This document shows positions 11,901 to 25,200 of a stretch of DNA of 64,000 bases, piece after piece. Made by a program: the position numbers and the translations under genes. How positions within the stretch are numbered: the stretch's first letter is position 1; every line of letters starts with the position of its first letter. Below the pieces are notes generated by a model. The model did no database searches. It worked only from the letters and a program-made list of their open reading frames with translations, and was not told the origin of the DNA. The stretch covers positions 9,297,415 through 9,361,414 of the forward strand of contig OZ007505.1 of NCBI GenBank assembly GCA_963931865.1, read 5' to 3'. The DNA is from Axinella damicornis. Lineage: Eukaryota; Porifera; Demospongiae; Axinellida; Axinellidae.

Positions 11901-14900
11901 GATTCTAGCGGAACCAATCAGATTGCAGAACGAAAACACGTGCTATTTTGAAGGCGTGTTTACCTTTACTGCCGTGCTAATGCACAAATTGTAGACTCAG
12001 AAATGAGCGAAGTATCCCTTGAAAGTTGGTAAAAGGCAGATGACAGGTGTGCGAGACGGCCACCGGTCTTAGAGCGCTGTTCACTTTGGTTTGTTTGCGG
12101 TATCAGCTCGCTCATCGTCTGTCACCGCTTACGGGATCGACGGTTCGCAAGGTGAGTTGTCCGGTTTGCTTGTAAGAAGTGTCTCGGATCTCTACAAAGC
12201 CGGGGATGCCTTGAGAATGAAGAGTAATATTTCGAATAGCGTGTGAGTGATTTGTAACTCACGCGATATTTACCACAAACGTAGGTGTCCTTTGTTTATC
12301 ACATGAATGATGACGCGCTGGAAGTCAACGGTCTGACCCCTCCCAATGTTACAGGATCTCTTCTCCCTTCTGAGAACAAGAGCCTGGGAACGAGGCTGGG
12401 GGGGGGGGGGGGGGGGGGATGTACAGTAGCGGTCAAAATAAAGTTTACGTTCCGTGATCGTGCAACGATAGTTCTACGATCGTTCTACGTTCCGTTCCGT
12501 TATTACGCAATCTTTCGTAAAACGGTTGCTGACTCAGCAATTATCGCCGTCGCAAGCAAGTGGCAAGGCTTGTCGACCTATATCTCCGGTTACAAGTAAA
12601 CTTCAGACAAGGGGCAAACGCCAGCGTATAGTCAATGCCTTCCAATAAGGCATATCTAAAAATCAGCCAAACCTTTCGAAGGATATGCAAGTTCCAACAA
12701 CTTTCGCCTTGGTGGGCGGGGTTTCGGCAGCAATCGATCGCGTTGCCGCTGTATCTCCGGTTCTGCGATAGCTGCGGACATCGAACAAAGAACAGCAGGG
12801 AGAGAGATCCAGGATCTAAAACATAACCCAGGTAGAACAGCGTTGGACATAGGCTGCATCCGCTGTAAGCGTTAAACGTTTTATTACGCTTGCGTACCGT
12901 AAAAACGGTGCGCATAAACGCTGACGTAATAATAATTTAACACCGTTTTCTGAACGTTTTCGTACCGTACAATGATCGTCGCACGATCGTTGTACGATTA
13001 CGGAACGTAAACTTTATTTTGACCGCAACTGTATTAGTAGAAGAACTGAAGTGAACAGAGCTGCCACGATTTCTGTGATATAAATTGAATCAAGCCTTGT
13101 TTGCATTGTAGTTACAAGCGCTTGCAGTAGCCTCCCTAGCTAATAAGCCACACATTGAACTTCTTGCATTACGATACGATATGATTGATAATGCATTATT
13201 TATCGTAGCAGCACTAATTCTGAAGGAGTGCGGTTGTCACTTGAACCAAAGAGGTATTTGTTCTTGTACTCAATCCCACACTCCACTGCTGAACAAAGGT
13301 ATATATGTTCCGCGCAATTTAGGAATTTGCGCAATCTCGAGATTGCTCTGCGCATTCTCGGAATCCCGAAATTGCGTGCCAATCTCGAGATTGCGCAGTG
13401 ACAAGATTGCACAATCTCGAAATTCCTGACTAAACCCCGGCTGTTTCACCAAAAACTTGAAACAGGAACCACAGGTATCTGCTATAGGGTCGTTCCGTAG
13501 GGTCGTTCCGTAGTCTGTGGATAATCTTCTGGCCCTTCTCACGTGCTATGGTCTTGCTGGTTTGGCAGCCATTCTCCCCGAATCGCTCCGAACAAAATCT
13601 CTCAAAATCCTCCCGCTGCTGATTGATAGACGACATCACTCACAGTAGTAGATCGCATTATGTCACGTCTGGAGCAGGAGACCGCTTGTATAAACGGTTT
13701 CCGTCCCGCGAGTGCACTAGCTGTCAACCACATGGCTAAGGTCAAAAGTTCGAAGATTGCGCAATACGTTTGCGCAATCTCAGGATTGTTTGCGCAATTT
13801 CGGGATTCCAAAAATGCGCAGCGCTATCTCAAGATTGCGCAAATTCCTAAATTGCGCGGAACATATACATGTAGACCCATTGAGGTTCACCGCTACATCT
13901 GACTGTTGATTCTTTCAGTTGAATGCCGTAACACTTCCAAACATTTTCTTAAGGGTCTACAGTGTTCAAGCTCGAACAATCAACAATCGGTCAATCTCTA
14001 GTGTACATGTATATCCAAAGTGTACCTCCTACGATCTCAGATTAATGATGGCTCACCTTCTAGTTTGTCAATCGTGTGATGGAGCTGTTTACACTCTCGC
14101 TGCGTATCTTCCAGCAGTGCCTCAGTTTCTCGGAGCTTTGCCGTTGCTTCCAATGCCTTGTCCTCAGATGTGTCTAGGTCTTCCTCCATGAGTTTCATCT
14201 TGCGCATCAAACTCTGCACTTCTTGTTCACTCTGGTTGTGTGTGCGCGTGCATGTGTGAATATGTGTGAGAGTGCATGTGTGCATGTGCGTGAGAGTGCG
14301 TGTGTGTATGTATGTGAGAGTGCGTGTGTCCATGTGTGTGAGAGTGCATGTGGTGTATGTGTACATGTGTGAGAGTACGTGTGGAGTGTTTCACTCAAGG
14401 GGACAAAATCGCAACATGGTGAAGTAAGGGGGGAGGAGGCGTTAGTTGCCTTACATACAAAAAGCAGTTGGGTATCTTTCAAGGGGGGCAGCAAAGACTC
14501 CCCCCCACCCCCAAAATGAAACCCTGGTGTGTGCGCGCATGTGCGTTGTGTGTGTGCGCGCGCATGTGTTTGTGTGCATGTATTGGCACGCATGTGTGTG
14601 CGCATGCGCGTGTGTGTGTGCGTGCGTTTTGTGTGTGTTATAACCTTGTAGCAAGCTGCAAACTAGTCGCCAGTCTGCTTTCGGGGGGGGGGGGGGGGAC
14701 CTACTTATGCACTCTTGTCAGAATACATATGTACGCAGGCAGTAGGAGCAGCAGTTGAACACTGCGGGTAGAGTGATGATCTGTAAAAGCCTCGGGGTGT
14801 TAGTGATAGGCTTACCACTGCAGTTGAACACTGCGGGTAGAGTGATCCGTAAAAGCCTCTGGGTGTTGGTGGTAGGCTTACCGGTACTACATTCCTAACA

Positions 14901-16588
14901 GCATTTTTGTCAGTTGTGTACGCGTACGTTTGTGTGGCCATCCGAACAAAGGCACACAAAAATTTCAGTGGTCTGTTTAGACTGTTGTCTAATGGAAACG
15001 TGTACAAGAACCAGGGTGTATATGGCCGTGATGCGTCTAGAGTGGGTGGCTTTATCTGTGATCATAGTTGAGACTGCTCTGTGGGAGTTTAGTATCAGCT
15101 TTCTGCACGGGTAACAGTGAGGATTGTATTGTACACGGAACATGAGATAGGAGGATTGTACCAGTGCACATTTGGTTGCTAAATGGAAACCTCGAGCCAC
15201 ATATCAGAGTGAGATACATGTAACATTACATGCTACTGTTTCATGTGGAGTATTATGAAATCCTACAATCTGTAGAATATTTTGTTTGTGTAACTATGAA
15301 GTGTGAACCAAGATGCAGTAGCCATCATCACTGGCACCAATAACTTTGTACTACAAGGTAAACAGAACGGGGGGGGGGGGGGGGGGGGGGGGGCATGGTA
15401 CTGGCTAAAATCTAAAACAGATTGTGCCCCCCTGTACAGGAAGAGCAAGCTATTAGCAATTCATGGCATTAGCTGAATAGGGGTCTCTTGTGAGTGACAT
15501 TAAGGGTAGTAAGGGTAGAAAGGACAAATTCCTATGCAATTGTGCATGGAGAAACACAGGAGGTCAAAGTAGCAGCTAATGTTGTGTGGGTTAGGTGTAG
15601 GGGTGGGTAGGCATCGGTTTCAGAAACATTTCTATTGTGGGGGGCATGTACAAGATGATGTTCACGTGGGAGGAAGATATTCCGCTAGAACAAAGATACC
15701 AAGAACTTACCATATATGTACATGTACTTGCAGCTGGTGGGAAGCAGAAGCTGAGCACACCAAGTGCTGGACTTGTTGCAGCCTCATTCCCAGGTTCTTG
15801 CGCAGGAGCGGAGAGAAAAAGAGCCTGGTACATACTGTCCGTGCATGCTCAGTTCCACAGGAATTCTGAAACTCATGGATACTATGCCGTAATGTCATTA
15901 CGTCCATCATCGTATTATCACTAGTATGATCAAAGATGGCAGTGGGTTCGATGAAACTTCTGCTGCAAGGACACCGCTGAGTTCTTGTGCCTTCGCACAC
16001 AAGCCTTCGTCGGGAGACACCGAGACAAGGAGCAGAGACAAGGAGCAAGCTCTCAGGCGAGCAGCTAATTAGTGCTGTGGCACAGTACAGACCTCTGCTG
16101 TATTTTGACTTGTCAGTCTGTAAGCACCAGCAAAAAATAACTCGCAGGGAAACCATAACCGCTCTCTGTGTCTCTCTCATCACACTCCTATAAAATAACC
16201 CTGATTATCTATCCGTATAAGAGTCAGCGATCTCATCTTGCTATTAAAGTACTTGATGGCTTCACCAGAGAGAAGCTAGTCACTACATTATAAAAGGTCA
16301 GTGATCTACTAAAGTACTTTGACAGCTTCATCAGGGAGATGCTAGTCACCAAGCATGAAGCTTGGGTAATTTAGCTCTCCCTTTTCTGATGCAGTTTGTG
16401 TGTTTGTGTGTTTGTGTGAAGCTGCAAAAGTTCTTTAATGCATACAAAAGAATGCGAAAACCACATCTGTTTGCAGGTTAGAAAGGATGTTGCTTCTGAA
16501 TACAAGTCTTAGGATTATTGATTATCTAGCCTGCACAGACACCATGCGTGCACGCACACACACGCACGCACGCACGCACGCACACGCA

Positions 16589-16679
<91 letters not shown>

Positions 16680-17310
16680 GCACTTTCACTACATCTTCAA
16701 CCATCTGTTATTTAATGAGACGAGAGAAAGAACCGAAATGTGGAAAGAAAGTTCAGAGATAAGCAAGCTATAGCTGAACTGAGCACTGAACCTCTGTCCA
16801 ACCATACCCTGACTGTGACTGCGACAAGGGACGTAATCTGTCTTATTTTGTGGATCATGAATATCATTAACAGCCTATTCACTATTATTCTGTGTGTTGG
16901 AGAGTGTGCCTGTGCCGTTGGTACCCTGTGAAGCCCAAACTGTGGCTAACCTTGGTTGCAAGCTTGTACTTGACACAGTCTGGCCCTGGGGTCCCCATGA
17001 ATATCATTAAATAGCTCCATTTTTAGGTGAGCTGCTTTCCCATTAATGCTAAGGACACCACAGGCATTTTCGCCTCCCCTCATGTAGAGCTCATTCTACA
17101 GGTTTCAAAGTTAAACTTCCCATGACATCGTGCAGTTATAGATAGCTCACAAACCCACACCTAAAACCAATGAGCCTTGAGCTTTACGTTGCTCACCGCA
17201 TCGGCTCTTGCTTCTGCCTCCTTTTTCCCCCGTTCTGCGTCTTCTGCTTTGTCGATGGCATCCTCCTTCTCCTGCTTCAGAGCGGCCAACTTCTTCTTGA
17301 TCTGGTCCAT
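8978..17310 (-). CDS. Tropomyosin-like protein A (short form, 163 aa as modelled)
   Basis: Four exons read on the - strand: 17197-17310, 14057-14231, 10274-10393, 8978-9060. Each has GT-AG borders and phases join without a stop (492 nt). The start MDQIKKKLAALKQEKEDA matches the canonical tropomyosin N terminus, and this exon encodes exactly 38 residues, like vertebrate tropomyosin exon 1a. The last exon (DLETAEGKYEKVKTELETTL...GDM-stop) has the position and length of the canonical C-terminal exon. The whole chain is a heptad coiled coil without Pro. Known role of the family: head-to-tail dimers along F-actin that regulate myosin and other binders. At 163 aa it is far shorter than animal tropomyosins (about 248 or 284) and close to yeast Tpm2 size; a missed exon in the 3-4 kb introns would change this. 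It is a tandem paralogue of the gene at 19298-29034 (26 of 38 residues identical in the first exon, by eye). Confidence 0.82.
9061..10273. other. Tropomyosin A intron 3
   Basis: No coding signal. Around 9640-10106 it holds a repeat ending in a GC-rich near-palindrome (cgcttcatgcatgcacgcgc ggggtaa) preceded by gactgactgactgacagacgg; the same type of end recurs at 20550, 25318 and 34589 in either orientation. Confidence 0.5.
11202..11735. mobile_element. MITE with ~37-bp terminal inverted repeats
   Basis: Left end tatagcgggtatctttcgcg and right end gcgaaagaaacccgctata are inverted copies, followed by internal repeats of actttcgcga. Lies in intron 2 of tropomyosin A. No transposase ORF; the 102-codon frame inside has no recognised domain. 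Confidence 0.85.
11821..12398. mobile_element. Foldback element with ~75-bp inverted ends
   Basis: The left arm (gttcccaggctctcgttct ...aacattgggggggttaaacc) is mirrored by the right arm (...gacccctcccaatgtt...gagcctgggaacgaggct). The inner part at 12045-12330 is repeated at 61180-61540, so this is a dispersed family. A run of about 20 G follows the right end. Confidence 0.75.
12424..13031. mobile_element. Tc1/mariner-like MITE, TA target duplication
   Basis: Terminal repeats CAGTAGCGGTCAAAATAAAG and its counterpart (ctttattttgaccgcaactg) are flanked by TA on each side. CAGT..GGTCAAAA-type ends and TA insertion are typical of Tc1/mariner elements. About 608 bp, with no transposase frame, so non-autonomous. 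Lies in intron 2 of tropomyosin A. Confidence 0.85.
13302..13868. mobile_element. MITE with long inverted repeats built from gattgcgcaatctc motifs
   Basis: The left end tatatgttccgcgcaattta is mirrored by taaattgcgcggaacatata at the right. Subterminal arms consist of repeated short palindromes (ttgcgcaatctcgagattgc). No transposase frame. Third inverted-repeat element in a row in this intron. Confidence 0.85.
14236..14640. repeat. GT-rich low-complexity DNA beside a tropomyosin A exon
   Basis: Interrupted gtgtgtgagagtgcatgtgt repeats at 14236-14385 and 14527-14640, beginning right at the 3' splice site of the 14057-14231 exon. On the sense (-) strand the sequence is CA-rich. Reading frames here (His/Thr or Cys/Val) are artefacts. 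Confidence 0.85.
14750..14884. repeat. Tandem duplication, ~65 bp x2
   Basis: Two copies of a block beginning gcagttgaacactgcgggta and ending gtaggcttacc lie side by side, with a few differences. Confidence 0.8.
15371..15393. repeat. Poly(G) run
   Basis: About 23 consecutive G on the + strand. Similar runs occur at 12399, 14684, 27661 (G, then C, then A), 33926, 36177, 36801, 49857, 54926 and 61546. Confidence 0.9.
16552..16677. repeat. (CA)n / (CGCA)n microsatellite
   Basis: cgcacgcacg blocks passing into a long uninterrupted CA tract, in intron 1 of tropomyosin A. Overlapping frames are artefacts. Confidence 0.95.
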
Positions 17311-19297
17311 TGTCCCTTCAACCTGATACTTTTTGTTACCTGCATTGTGTGTGCAGTGCATGTTGACCTGTGCTGAACTTCTATGACAAGGTAATCAAGG
17401 AAGGAAGGCGTGTCTAGACAGACTTTCACTAGCTCAAACTTCTGTCAGCAACTCGACTTGTGTGTTGTGTCTCAGAACATACAAGCATTTTATATCACTG
17501 CTTGTGGTGGAATGCTAAGGACACTACAGACCTTTTCGCCTCCCCTACATGTAAGAGCAGGTTTCATATCTAAGCAGGGGCAGTTATAGAGGTTCACATT
17601 GCAAATGAGCATGGAGTTCAATGGCGGCTGAACAGAGAATCTGTTTCACTTGTACTCCAGGCCGCGTAGCTGCTTAATCTAAGCGGCAAGATAACTGAGT
17701 TACAGTGACAGTTGACACAACAGTTCTTGGTTCAAAGCTGCTAAGATCACCGTAGAACTTACTACTTTTCGCCCTGGAATTAAACGGAGGGAGTATCAGT
17801 TGTTCTACGGCCTGTGATGTCAAACGTAGCAAATGTAGCCGCTCTGTATCATTAGCTCCTCTATGGACAGTTCTACTGACAACACTTCCGTCTCGGAAAC
17901 CACAAAGTGTATGGACTAGGAACATGTGTATGGACTAGGAACAGTTGGTGTTCTCAAGTTAGCGAGAAATTTGAGCAGTTTTCAGAAATCCCTTCTTAAT
18001 CTCACTTATTCACCATATCCCAAAATCAGTCCTACCTATCAAGCTAGAAGCCAGACTGCCAACTGTAGATAGATAGATAGATAAATTTTAATTTTAGACA
18101 GGAAATGTCCCTTCAGCCACCTGGCTGGTCCTCCAGGGAGTCCTGTACAATCGTGCACGTCTAGACACACGAATGACTCCGTACAGACACAAAGGCTGTG
18201 GGCGCCTAGGCGGCCATTACAACCTCGAATTCATAGCTCATTATAGAACCCTCCCACGGTGCCTTGATATTGTTGGTTACATGTAACGTACTCGCAGTTG
18301 TCTTAGCAGCTGGGGCCTTCTCCTCCACTCCAGGGCGCGCCAGGTAACACAGGTTCAGCCTACGCTATAATTCTTCACAGAATAGTTACCCCTTATCGCA
18401 AGCTAGCTAGCAGCCCCAACTCCCAAGTCTCGCCTTCCCACTGCGCATGCGCAAGTTTATCGCTCATCTCAAAACGAAATTCGTGGCCTGAGTATTCGGA
18501 AGTCATTATTCATACCATGTACACCAATAATTCATGAAGTGCAACAAACATAATAAAAAGTCAAGACCATCACACAGCCGATATGCATGCAATTGTGAGT
18601 TCTCACTGCGAAAATCAAGAAGGCTTTGCACTGCTTAGTTTTGGTGTGTACATAAAATGCTTTCTGTTTTTGAAGGTCCGGCTGGAAGTACGGCAATAGT
18701 TAGGGTCAGGGAAGATGCCGAATGCATAGTTGTGTATATGGACTAGCTCCCAAGTATCTAATGTAATTAAAGCTCAAATCCTAACAATTACTGTGAGCAG
18801 TGTGTGAAGTATTACAGTTACACACAATGTGGGGTGCAGTACCAAGATGTTTGTGGTACATAGGACATGACAGCGCAGGATTTGAATAAAGGACGGCAAC
18901 TAATACCTGTGCACTGATTTTCAATGTAATGTCATGCATAATTATCTACTTCATGATATATTACTTCATGATGCATCCTGGGTTCAGGACGGACTGGATA
19001 AGAATGACTGTACTCTTTGGCGATGAATTAACAAGGAATCGCGCTCAAATATAATTCATCTAAACCCTGTAAGATTAAAAATGAGAATACCTAACTGCAA
19101 GAATTGTATACACACGCTGTACAAATGAATCTACAGGTTCAGCTTTTCTTTCTAAACACACAAGAGTAATTACCACTGATTTCTGCAAAGAAGAATTGAA
19201 TTGATATTTTAACCATTTCTGGCTGAGAAGCTAAGTACATACGCCATTGGAACACTACAAAAGGAAACATAACTGATTGGTGTTGGGAACACGCGGC
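17311..19297. other. Region between the two tropomyosin genes
   Basis: Contains the putative promoter and 5' untranslated part of tropomyosin A (an AG acceptor precedes its ATG exon, so a non-coding first exon probably lies upstream) and the 3' region of tropomyosin B. A block at 17040-17115 (aatgctaaggacaccacag, cgcctcccct) is repeated in diverged form at 17510-17570. No other gene is supported. Confidence 0.45.
18062..18240 (-). mobile_element. Probable LINE/SINE 3' end with (TAGA)n-type tail
   Basis: On the - strand a segment reading ...cagccaggtggctgaaggga, then tgtctaaaattaaaattta, ends in (TCTA)n. A short A/T-rich stretch with a tetranucleotide tail is typical of CR1/L2-like LINE 3' ends or SINEs that borrow them. 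No ORF. Confidence 0.45.
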
Positions 19298-22200
19298 TCA
19301 GATCTCATTGAGTTCAGCCAGGGTCACCTCCAGTTCCTTCTTAGCTTCTTCATACTTGTTTTCAGCTGTCTCTAGGTCATCTGAGGAGGAAAGTCACACG
19401 ATGGTCATGACAGTATAACCTACTATCATTGCTACGTACATGACACACTTGTAATGTGACGAGCATAGAGAATGTAGCCTCGTTCCCAGGCCTTCTACAC
19501 CACCAGTTTTTGATCGCTTGCAGTATGCAAAAACGGAGGGGGAAGGCCAGGGGAATCTTCTCACATGGTCCGTGGCACAACTGTCATATGTCGTCACGTC
19601 TCATATCAACAGTCAAAGTCATGTACGAGACGGATCTTGCGTTCTGTGCTGAGCGTATGAAGCATACCCAGGCTACAAGCCATGACTCCAAAGGGCTGCC
19701 GAGTGACAAACGTAAAATCCCCAGCTATGATGCAATCTTCTCGTGGAGTGAAAAGGCGGCACTATTTGGAGTTTCCCCCCTTATGTCACAGCTATCCCTC
19801 AGCGGTTTTGCTTCGAACCTGGATATGTTCTACAGGTAGGACCTACCTCTTCTCTGAAACTTGTTTCAGTTTGCTAGCTTGTGTTAGGTTCTCAAGCAAG
19901 ACTCTCTCAACATGTAATGCATTAACTTTATGCAACGTAACTTTTCTCCATTACGTCACGCAAAAATGGATTAACTGCAATTGATTAAGGTGGCAGGCAA
20001 GCAATGATACGTGTGACCATGTAACGATTGGAGGTGTGGTTTCCGATTCACCACTCTTGAGCGTGCAGCAGCAGCTTCATGCCACCTTTCCTCTCCAAGG
20101 CTGTTTGTCCATTGACAACGTGCCGAGTTGAGCACTGTACTTCGTACTGTGACAACACCAGCTGTAAATCTCAGTGAAATATTCTTCTGTATGTCCCCAA
20201 AAATCAGGCAAACAAATTGGCTAAAATGGTTTCACAGGCTCTTCCACTGGTTACTCTATAGGGGGCTACGCCATCGTATGGTGTCGAGTGAATGTCTCAT
20301 AGGGGTTTCTATATTGCAACTGTACAAAACAGGAAAATGACACTGTTAACTCTTTATCGGCCTAATTGTGCAGCGTACTTCCATAGCCCCATTCAGACTG
20401 TGGCTATCTTGAGCAAATGTACCGAAAAATTACCATCAATGCGGTCTCAGTTGTTTGCTGCTCCAGAATATCCTGGCTTGGTACACAAGTAGCACTTACA
20501 TTTGGTTTCCATTCATGGCAGGACTAGCAGGTTATACAACATATTTACCCCGTGCGCATGCGCAGCAGGGGTAGAGTGATCGGTTTGTCTGTCAGTTAGT
20601 CAGTCAGCCAGTCTGTCTGTCTGTCCAAGCGGTTTGAGCAGTGAAGGCCTTGTTGAAGGCTTATTTCAGGATAGAAGTGTCAGAATTCAGTGTCTACGTA
20701 ACTCACAGACCAGAGATCCACTCGAGAGGCTGAAAAACGTTGTGTGAATGTCGACAATTAGCTGTATTCTAATTTATACAACTTGACCACACCTTGTTTC
20801 TAACATTACTGCCACAACTTACGGTATCTTATTCTGCATTGCGTGCACGCCCTAGCTGTGCATGCTGTATTAAAATGCATGCAGTTAAAAAGTCGCGCAT
20901 GGGGTATGTGCTCTGCTGAGCACCTCCAGTTTAGATGATTAATTCACTTTTGCCTGCCACCTTAATTGCACAATCAGTGAGAAATTACACACCCCTAAGT
21001 CAAAGTTAGGCTGGGAAATTACACTCCTGGCGTAAAAGAAACTGTGCCGTGTAAACAATGGGCTAATTAAGAATGGCCTACGAAAATTCCGACTACACCG
21101 TTGCAATCGCTGTCGTCCACTGACCAAAAAGTATTATTCTGGTTCCAAAACTTGCCTTAGTTTTTTTGTCTTCCCATCAGCTACCATTGCTTGAGCACTG
21201 GCTTTAACTTTCGCTGGCAGTACATGAATGAGCCTAACTGTGAGTACCGTAGTGTCCCGCTAGTACGCCCCCTTCAAAAATACGCCCTCCCCTTTTTTTC
21301 GCCCAAGTTCCTGCACAGGGTAGTTTGGCTCGTTATAACACCCCCCAGGTGAGCATCTTCTGGAATAACTAACCTACACGCGTGCAACTTTACAGATCGT
21401 CTCTCAGATCGAGTAGTCACCGTTGACACCGACGGTACAAGTCATCTCGCTGCCACTCTTCCGCAGGAAATGTTCCGTGGTTCATGACTGACAGTATTGC
21501 TGTTGTTGAGGATGGCTACAGCGAAGTCGTCGTGAATGTTATGGCCCTTGAGTTGAAGTGGCAGCTCTCAAGTTCTCGCCGATGTAGGGAGACCACGCAT
21601 GATGACCACGAACAGTACTGGCGATCGTTTGTACTTTTGTAACTGTGAACATGAACCTTGGCAGTGTCATAAACATAGCGAAACTTTTTGAGGGGGCATA
21701 TAATCGAGACTAATTGCGTACTCGAAAATACGCCCCCTCCCCTCTTTGGGCTGGATGTAGTGTACAAAATTAGGGGGGCGTATTAACGGGACAATACGGT
21801 ATGTGCTCATGGATGCATCCACAAGGTGAGAGTAAGACTTGGGCACGGGTACAGCCTACAGGAGTGCGGTTTCAATTCGATCAAGCTAAAATTACTATAC
21901 TTAGTACCAATGCTGACTTACTTTCAAGCCCTTCAATAGTGTGGTCAAGCTGCTTGATCCTTCTCTCGGCTTCCTCTGCCCGGTTCTCTGTATCCTTGAC
22001 CTGCTGCTTCAGATCCCTCACCTGGTCTCTCAAAGTCTCCTCAGTGACAGCTGCCTGGGTTGGAGAGGGAAGGAGGCAGAGAAGGTTGTCATTCTCATTG
22101 AATGTAAGATACACCGGAAGTATGCGCTAGAAAATTGTCCTCATATTGTAGACTAATGCACATGTAGCGGAAAAAGGGGAGAGGGGCAGAGGAGATCTGG

Positions 22201-25200
22201 CCTCCCCACTTTGGTAGCTCTGTGAAGTCACACTAACAGTGTTCTAGGATTGATAGCATGGCTGAATATGGACCTCTGCTAGCCCTAGCCTAATAAATCA
22301 GCTACAAATTTGAAGCACACCTTCACCTTGGATGTATATAGAAAGGGAATGTAGGCTCATCTCTTCAGATTTGGCCCATGCAGCACTGGTGATGCTAGAT
22401 GGAGGTGCAGCTAGTGAAAGCTAGTTTGTGCTGCCACTGGGTTCGTCTTGTCCAGTGAAATTCAAACATGGTGGCCAAACGATTGTTAAGATATATTCAA
22501 TGGCTATTGGCTTTTTTCTCTCCATATGTCAATGCACCTGCTCATTCGGTAGAAAGGTACTTCTTTTATAGAATATTCACCGTCTCCTGGTGTCATGGAT
22601 GGTGGTGCACTCACTCACCTGTTCATCACTCCTCTCCTTGTTGATCAGCAAGGAATGCTTGTCTGTCAGCTCCGATTCAAGTTCCTGTAGCTTACTGCAG
22701 GTGGGAAGTAATTAAAGACCAACATCACGATCAATGCAGTACACCGATACTTCTCCATGTGGTTTTAGGCATTCCCCCATCCATCAACAAAAGCACTGAG
22801 CGCTGCTGTTGGGAGTGATACAACTATAGTGAGGCCATGCTTCTATTGTGAGATGTAAGGTTGTCACTATTGGTCTCTCTCATTCAGCACGAACATGAAC
22901 ATCGTCCCTACACACATGGCTTGCTCAGTAATTGTGTGGGCCTACCTGATCCAGAAAGGGTTAACAAACGGTGCCACGCATTCATGCACAGACAACTAAG
23001 GCTCAACCGACCAGCACTTTGAGCACTTTTACTTCCTGTTTCCCTTTACTCCTGATAGTACCTGTCTGCACATGACGTCACATGACGTAGGTGTGCAGTA
23101 ATTAAAATGTTTGCTCGTTAAAAGCCACAAGGAGGATACCATAGCCTCGTTCCCAGGCCTTCCACACCTCCAGCTTTTGATCGCTTCCAGTATGCAAAAA
23201 CGGAGGGGGAAGGCCTGGGGAATCTTCTCACGTAATACGCGACACAGCTGACGTCACGGATTCTAGACGCAATGGCTTATTTACATTCTCATCCACAGCT
23301 ACAGAGAAGCTAGAAAACTGAAACAAGTTCAGAGAAGAGGTAGGTCCTACCTGTAAAACATATCCAGGTTCGAAGCAAAACCGCTGAGGGATAGCTGTGA
23401 TACAAGGGGTGAAACTCCAAATAGTGCTGTCTTTTCGCTCCACGGGAAGATTGCGTCATAGCTGGGCATTTTCACGTTTGTCACTCGGCAGCCCTTTGGA
23501 GTCATGCCTTGTAGCCTGGGTATGCTTCATACGCTCTGTGTAGCTCTCAGTTGGCGCTTGTCCCATCTTCGTAGCTAGCGCAGAATGCAAGATCGGTCTC
23601 GTACATGTCTTTGACTGTTGATTTGAGGCGTGACAATGTATGACGGTCGTGCCGCGTATCACGTGAGAAGATTCCCCAGGCCTTCCCCCTCCGTTTTTGC
23701 ATACTGGAAGCGATCAAAAGCTGGAGGTGTGGAAGGCTGGGAACGAGGCTAGGATACCACTGTATGGGCGAAAGTGACTAAGTGAAGAACATCCTCCCGC
23801 AAGGCAAAAGCCACCGTTAAGTAAGCCAGAACAATATTTTCAAAGGCAGCAGCGCTACAGACAGCTGAACGCATGGGACATTTCAAAAGCTTATCAGCCA
23901 CCCTTAACGGAAGAACTACAAACCAGGGAGACCGCAGTACCAGAAAAGGTGAGAGCCCTAGTAAGTCATACAGTAAAGGAGGGGCCTAGTAAGTCATACA
24001 GTAAAGGAGGGGCAACCATACTCCTGGTAGCCGTTGCATATCCGGTTGCGACTTGCCGTAGCGCAAGCTAAGTATTGCAATTAACACACGTCACGTGGCA
24101 ACCACACTCAGTCGATCGCTAGCAATGGCGGCCAAAGGGAAGACAAGTAATTATTACAGCGCTCACAACTTCGCCAGCACGGTGAGTTTCGCATGTCAGC
24201 ATCAGCAATCACGACCGTATGGTCAGAATCTTTGGGCCCTTCGTAAGAGCTGTACTGGCAGCAAAAGTCGAAGAGAGTGCTTGAGCAATGAGGCCGACGG
24301 TGAGACAAAAGTGCTTGTATTTCCACCACCAAGGTGAGTTTCAGTACCAAAATAGTACGCGATGGTGTAGGCAGATTCTTTGTAGGCCATTCCTAAGGTA
24401 GTCAGAGGTTATTTAATTATTATTTACATTATGCGGCACAATTTTTCCCCTACCAGGAGTGTAATAACCTGTCTTTCAGAAACTCCATCATCCTCCCCAG
24501 GTTCTTGGAGTGCAGGGATCCTCTCTGGAAAGCACGCTACGTAAAATTCAACGGCCTCCACAACAAACGCTTCCATGTACGTCATATCCTCTCTGGAAAG
24601 CACGCTACGTAAAATTCAACGGGCTCCACAACAAACGCTTCCATGTACGTCATGTCCTTGTAACCAGCACAAAAACGAATGTACTTCTCTTTCAGCAGAT
24701 GCCTAGTTTTCTTTGCTGTGGTCATATTCAGCTGTATGTGTCAACCTCACTACTACAGCTTCATGGGTTAATGTGAGCTCACAGGGTTCTTAACAAAGTA
24801 GGTGCGAATTACACCACTTACCATATATAGAATTTTGTGGGACTGCTAACTTGGCATCTGAACCTAAGAAGAATGCTAGTTGCCACTCTGCTGCCACACT
24901 CATAAATTCCTAATACAATGCACACTTGAAGTCACACCCTCCTAGCTCGATAATAATCAATGCCGAGCGCATTAGCACGAGGCTCTGAATGGGGGATTTA
25001 ATTCTCACGATATACGTACGTACATACTCTAGCTGTCATGCTCAGGAATACTGATCGTTGTAGGTTTCCTGCTGGCTAATTGAGTTTTATTTGCCATTAG
25101 GACTTGACAGTGCGAGATTGAGAATCAGATCAGTGGACGAGTGCGCAGTGCCTCCAGGGCTTGCAGAGCTCCAGCAGCTACATGTGGAGTCAAACAATAA

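Noticed and set aside
19456..19839. 127-codon + strand ORF as a gene
   Set aside because: Lies inside a TAGCCTCG-family element; the corresponding frames in the copies at 23142 and 51129 are broken.
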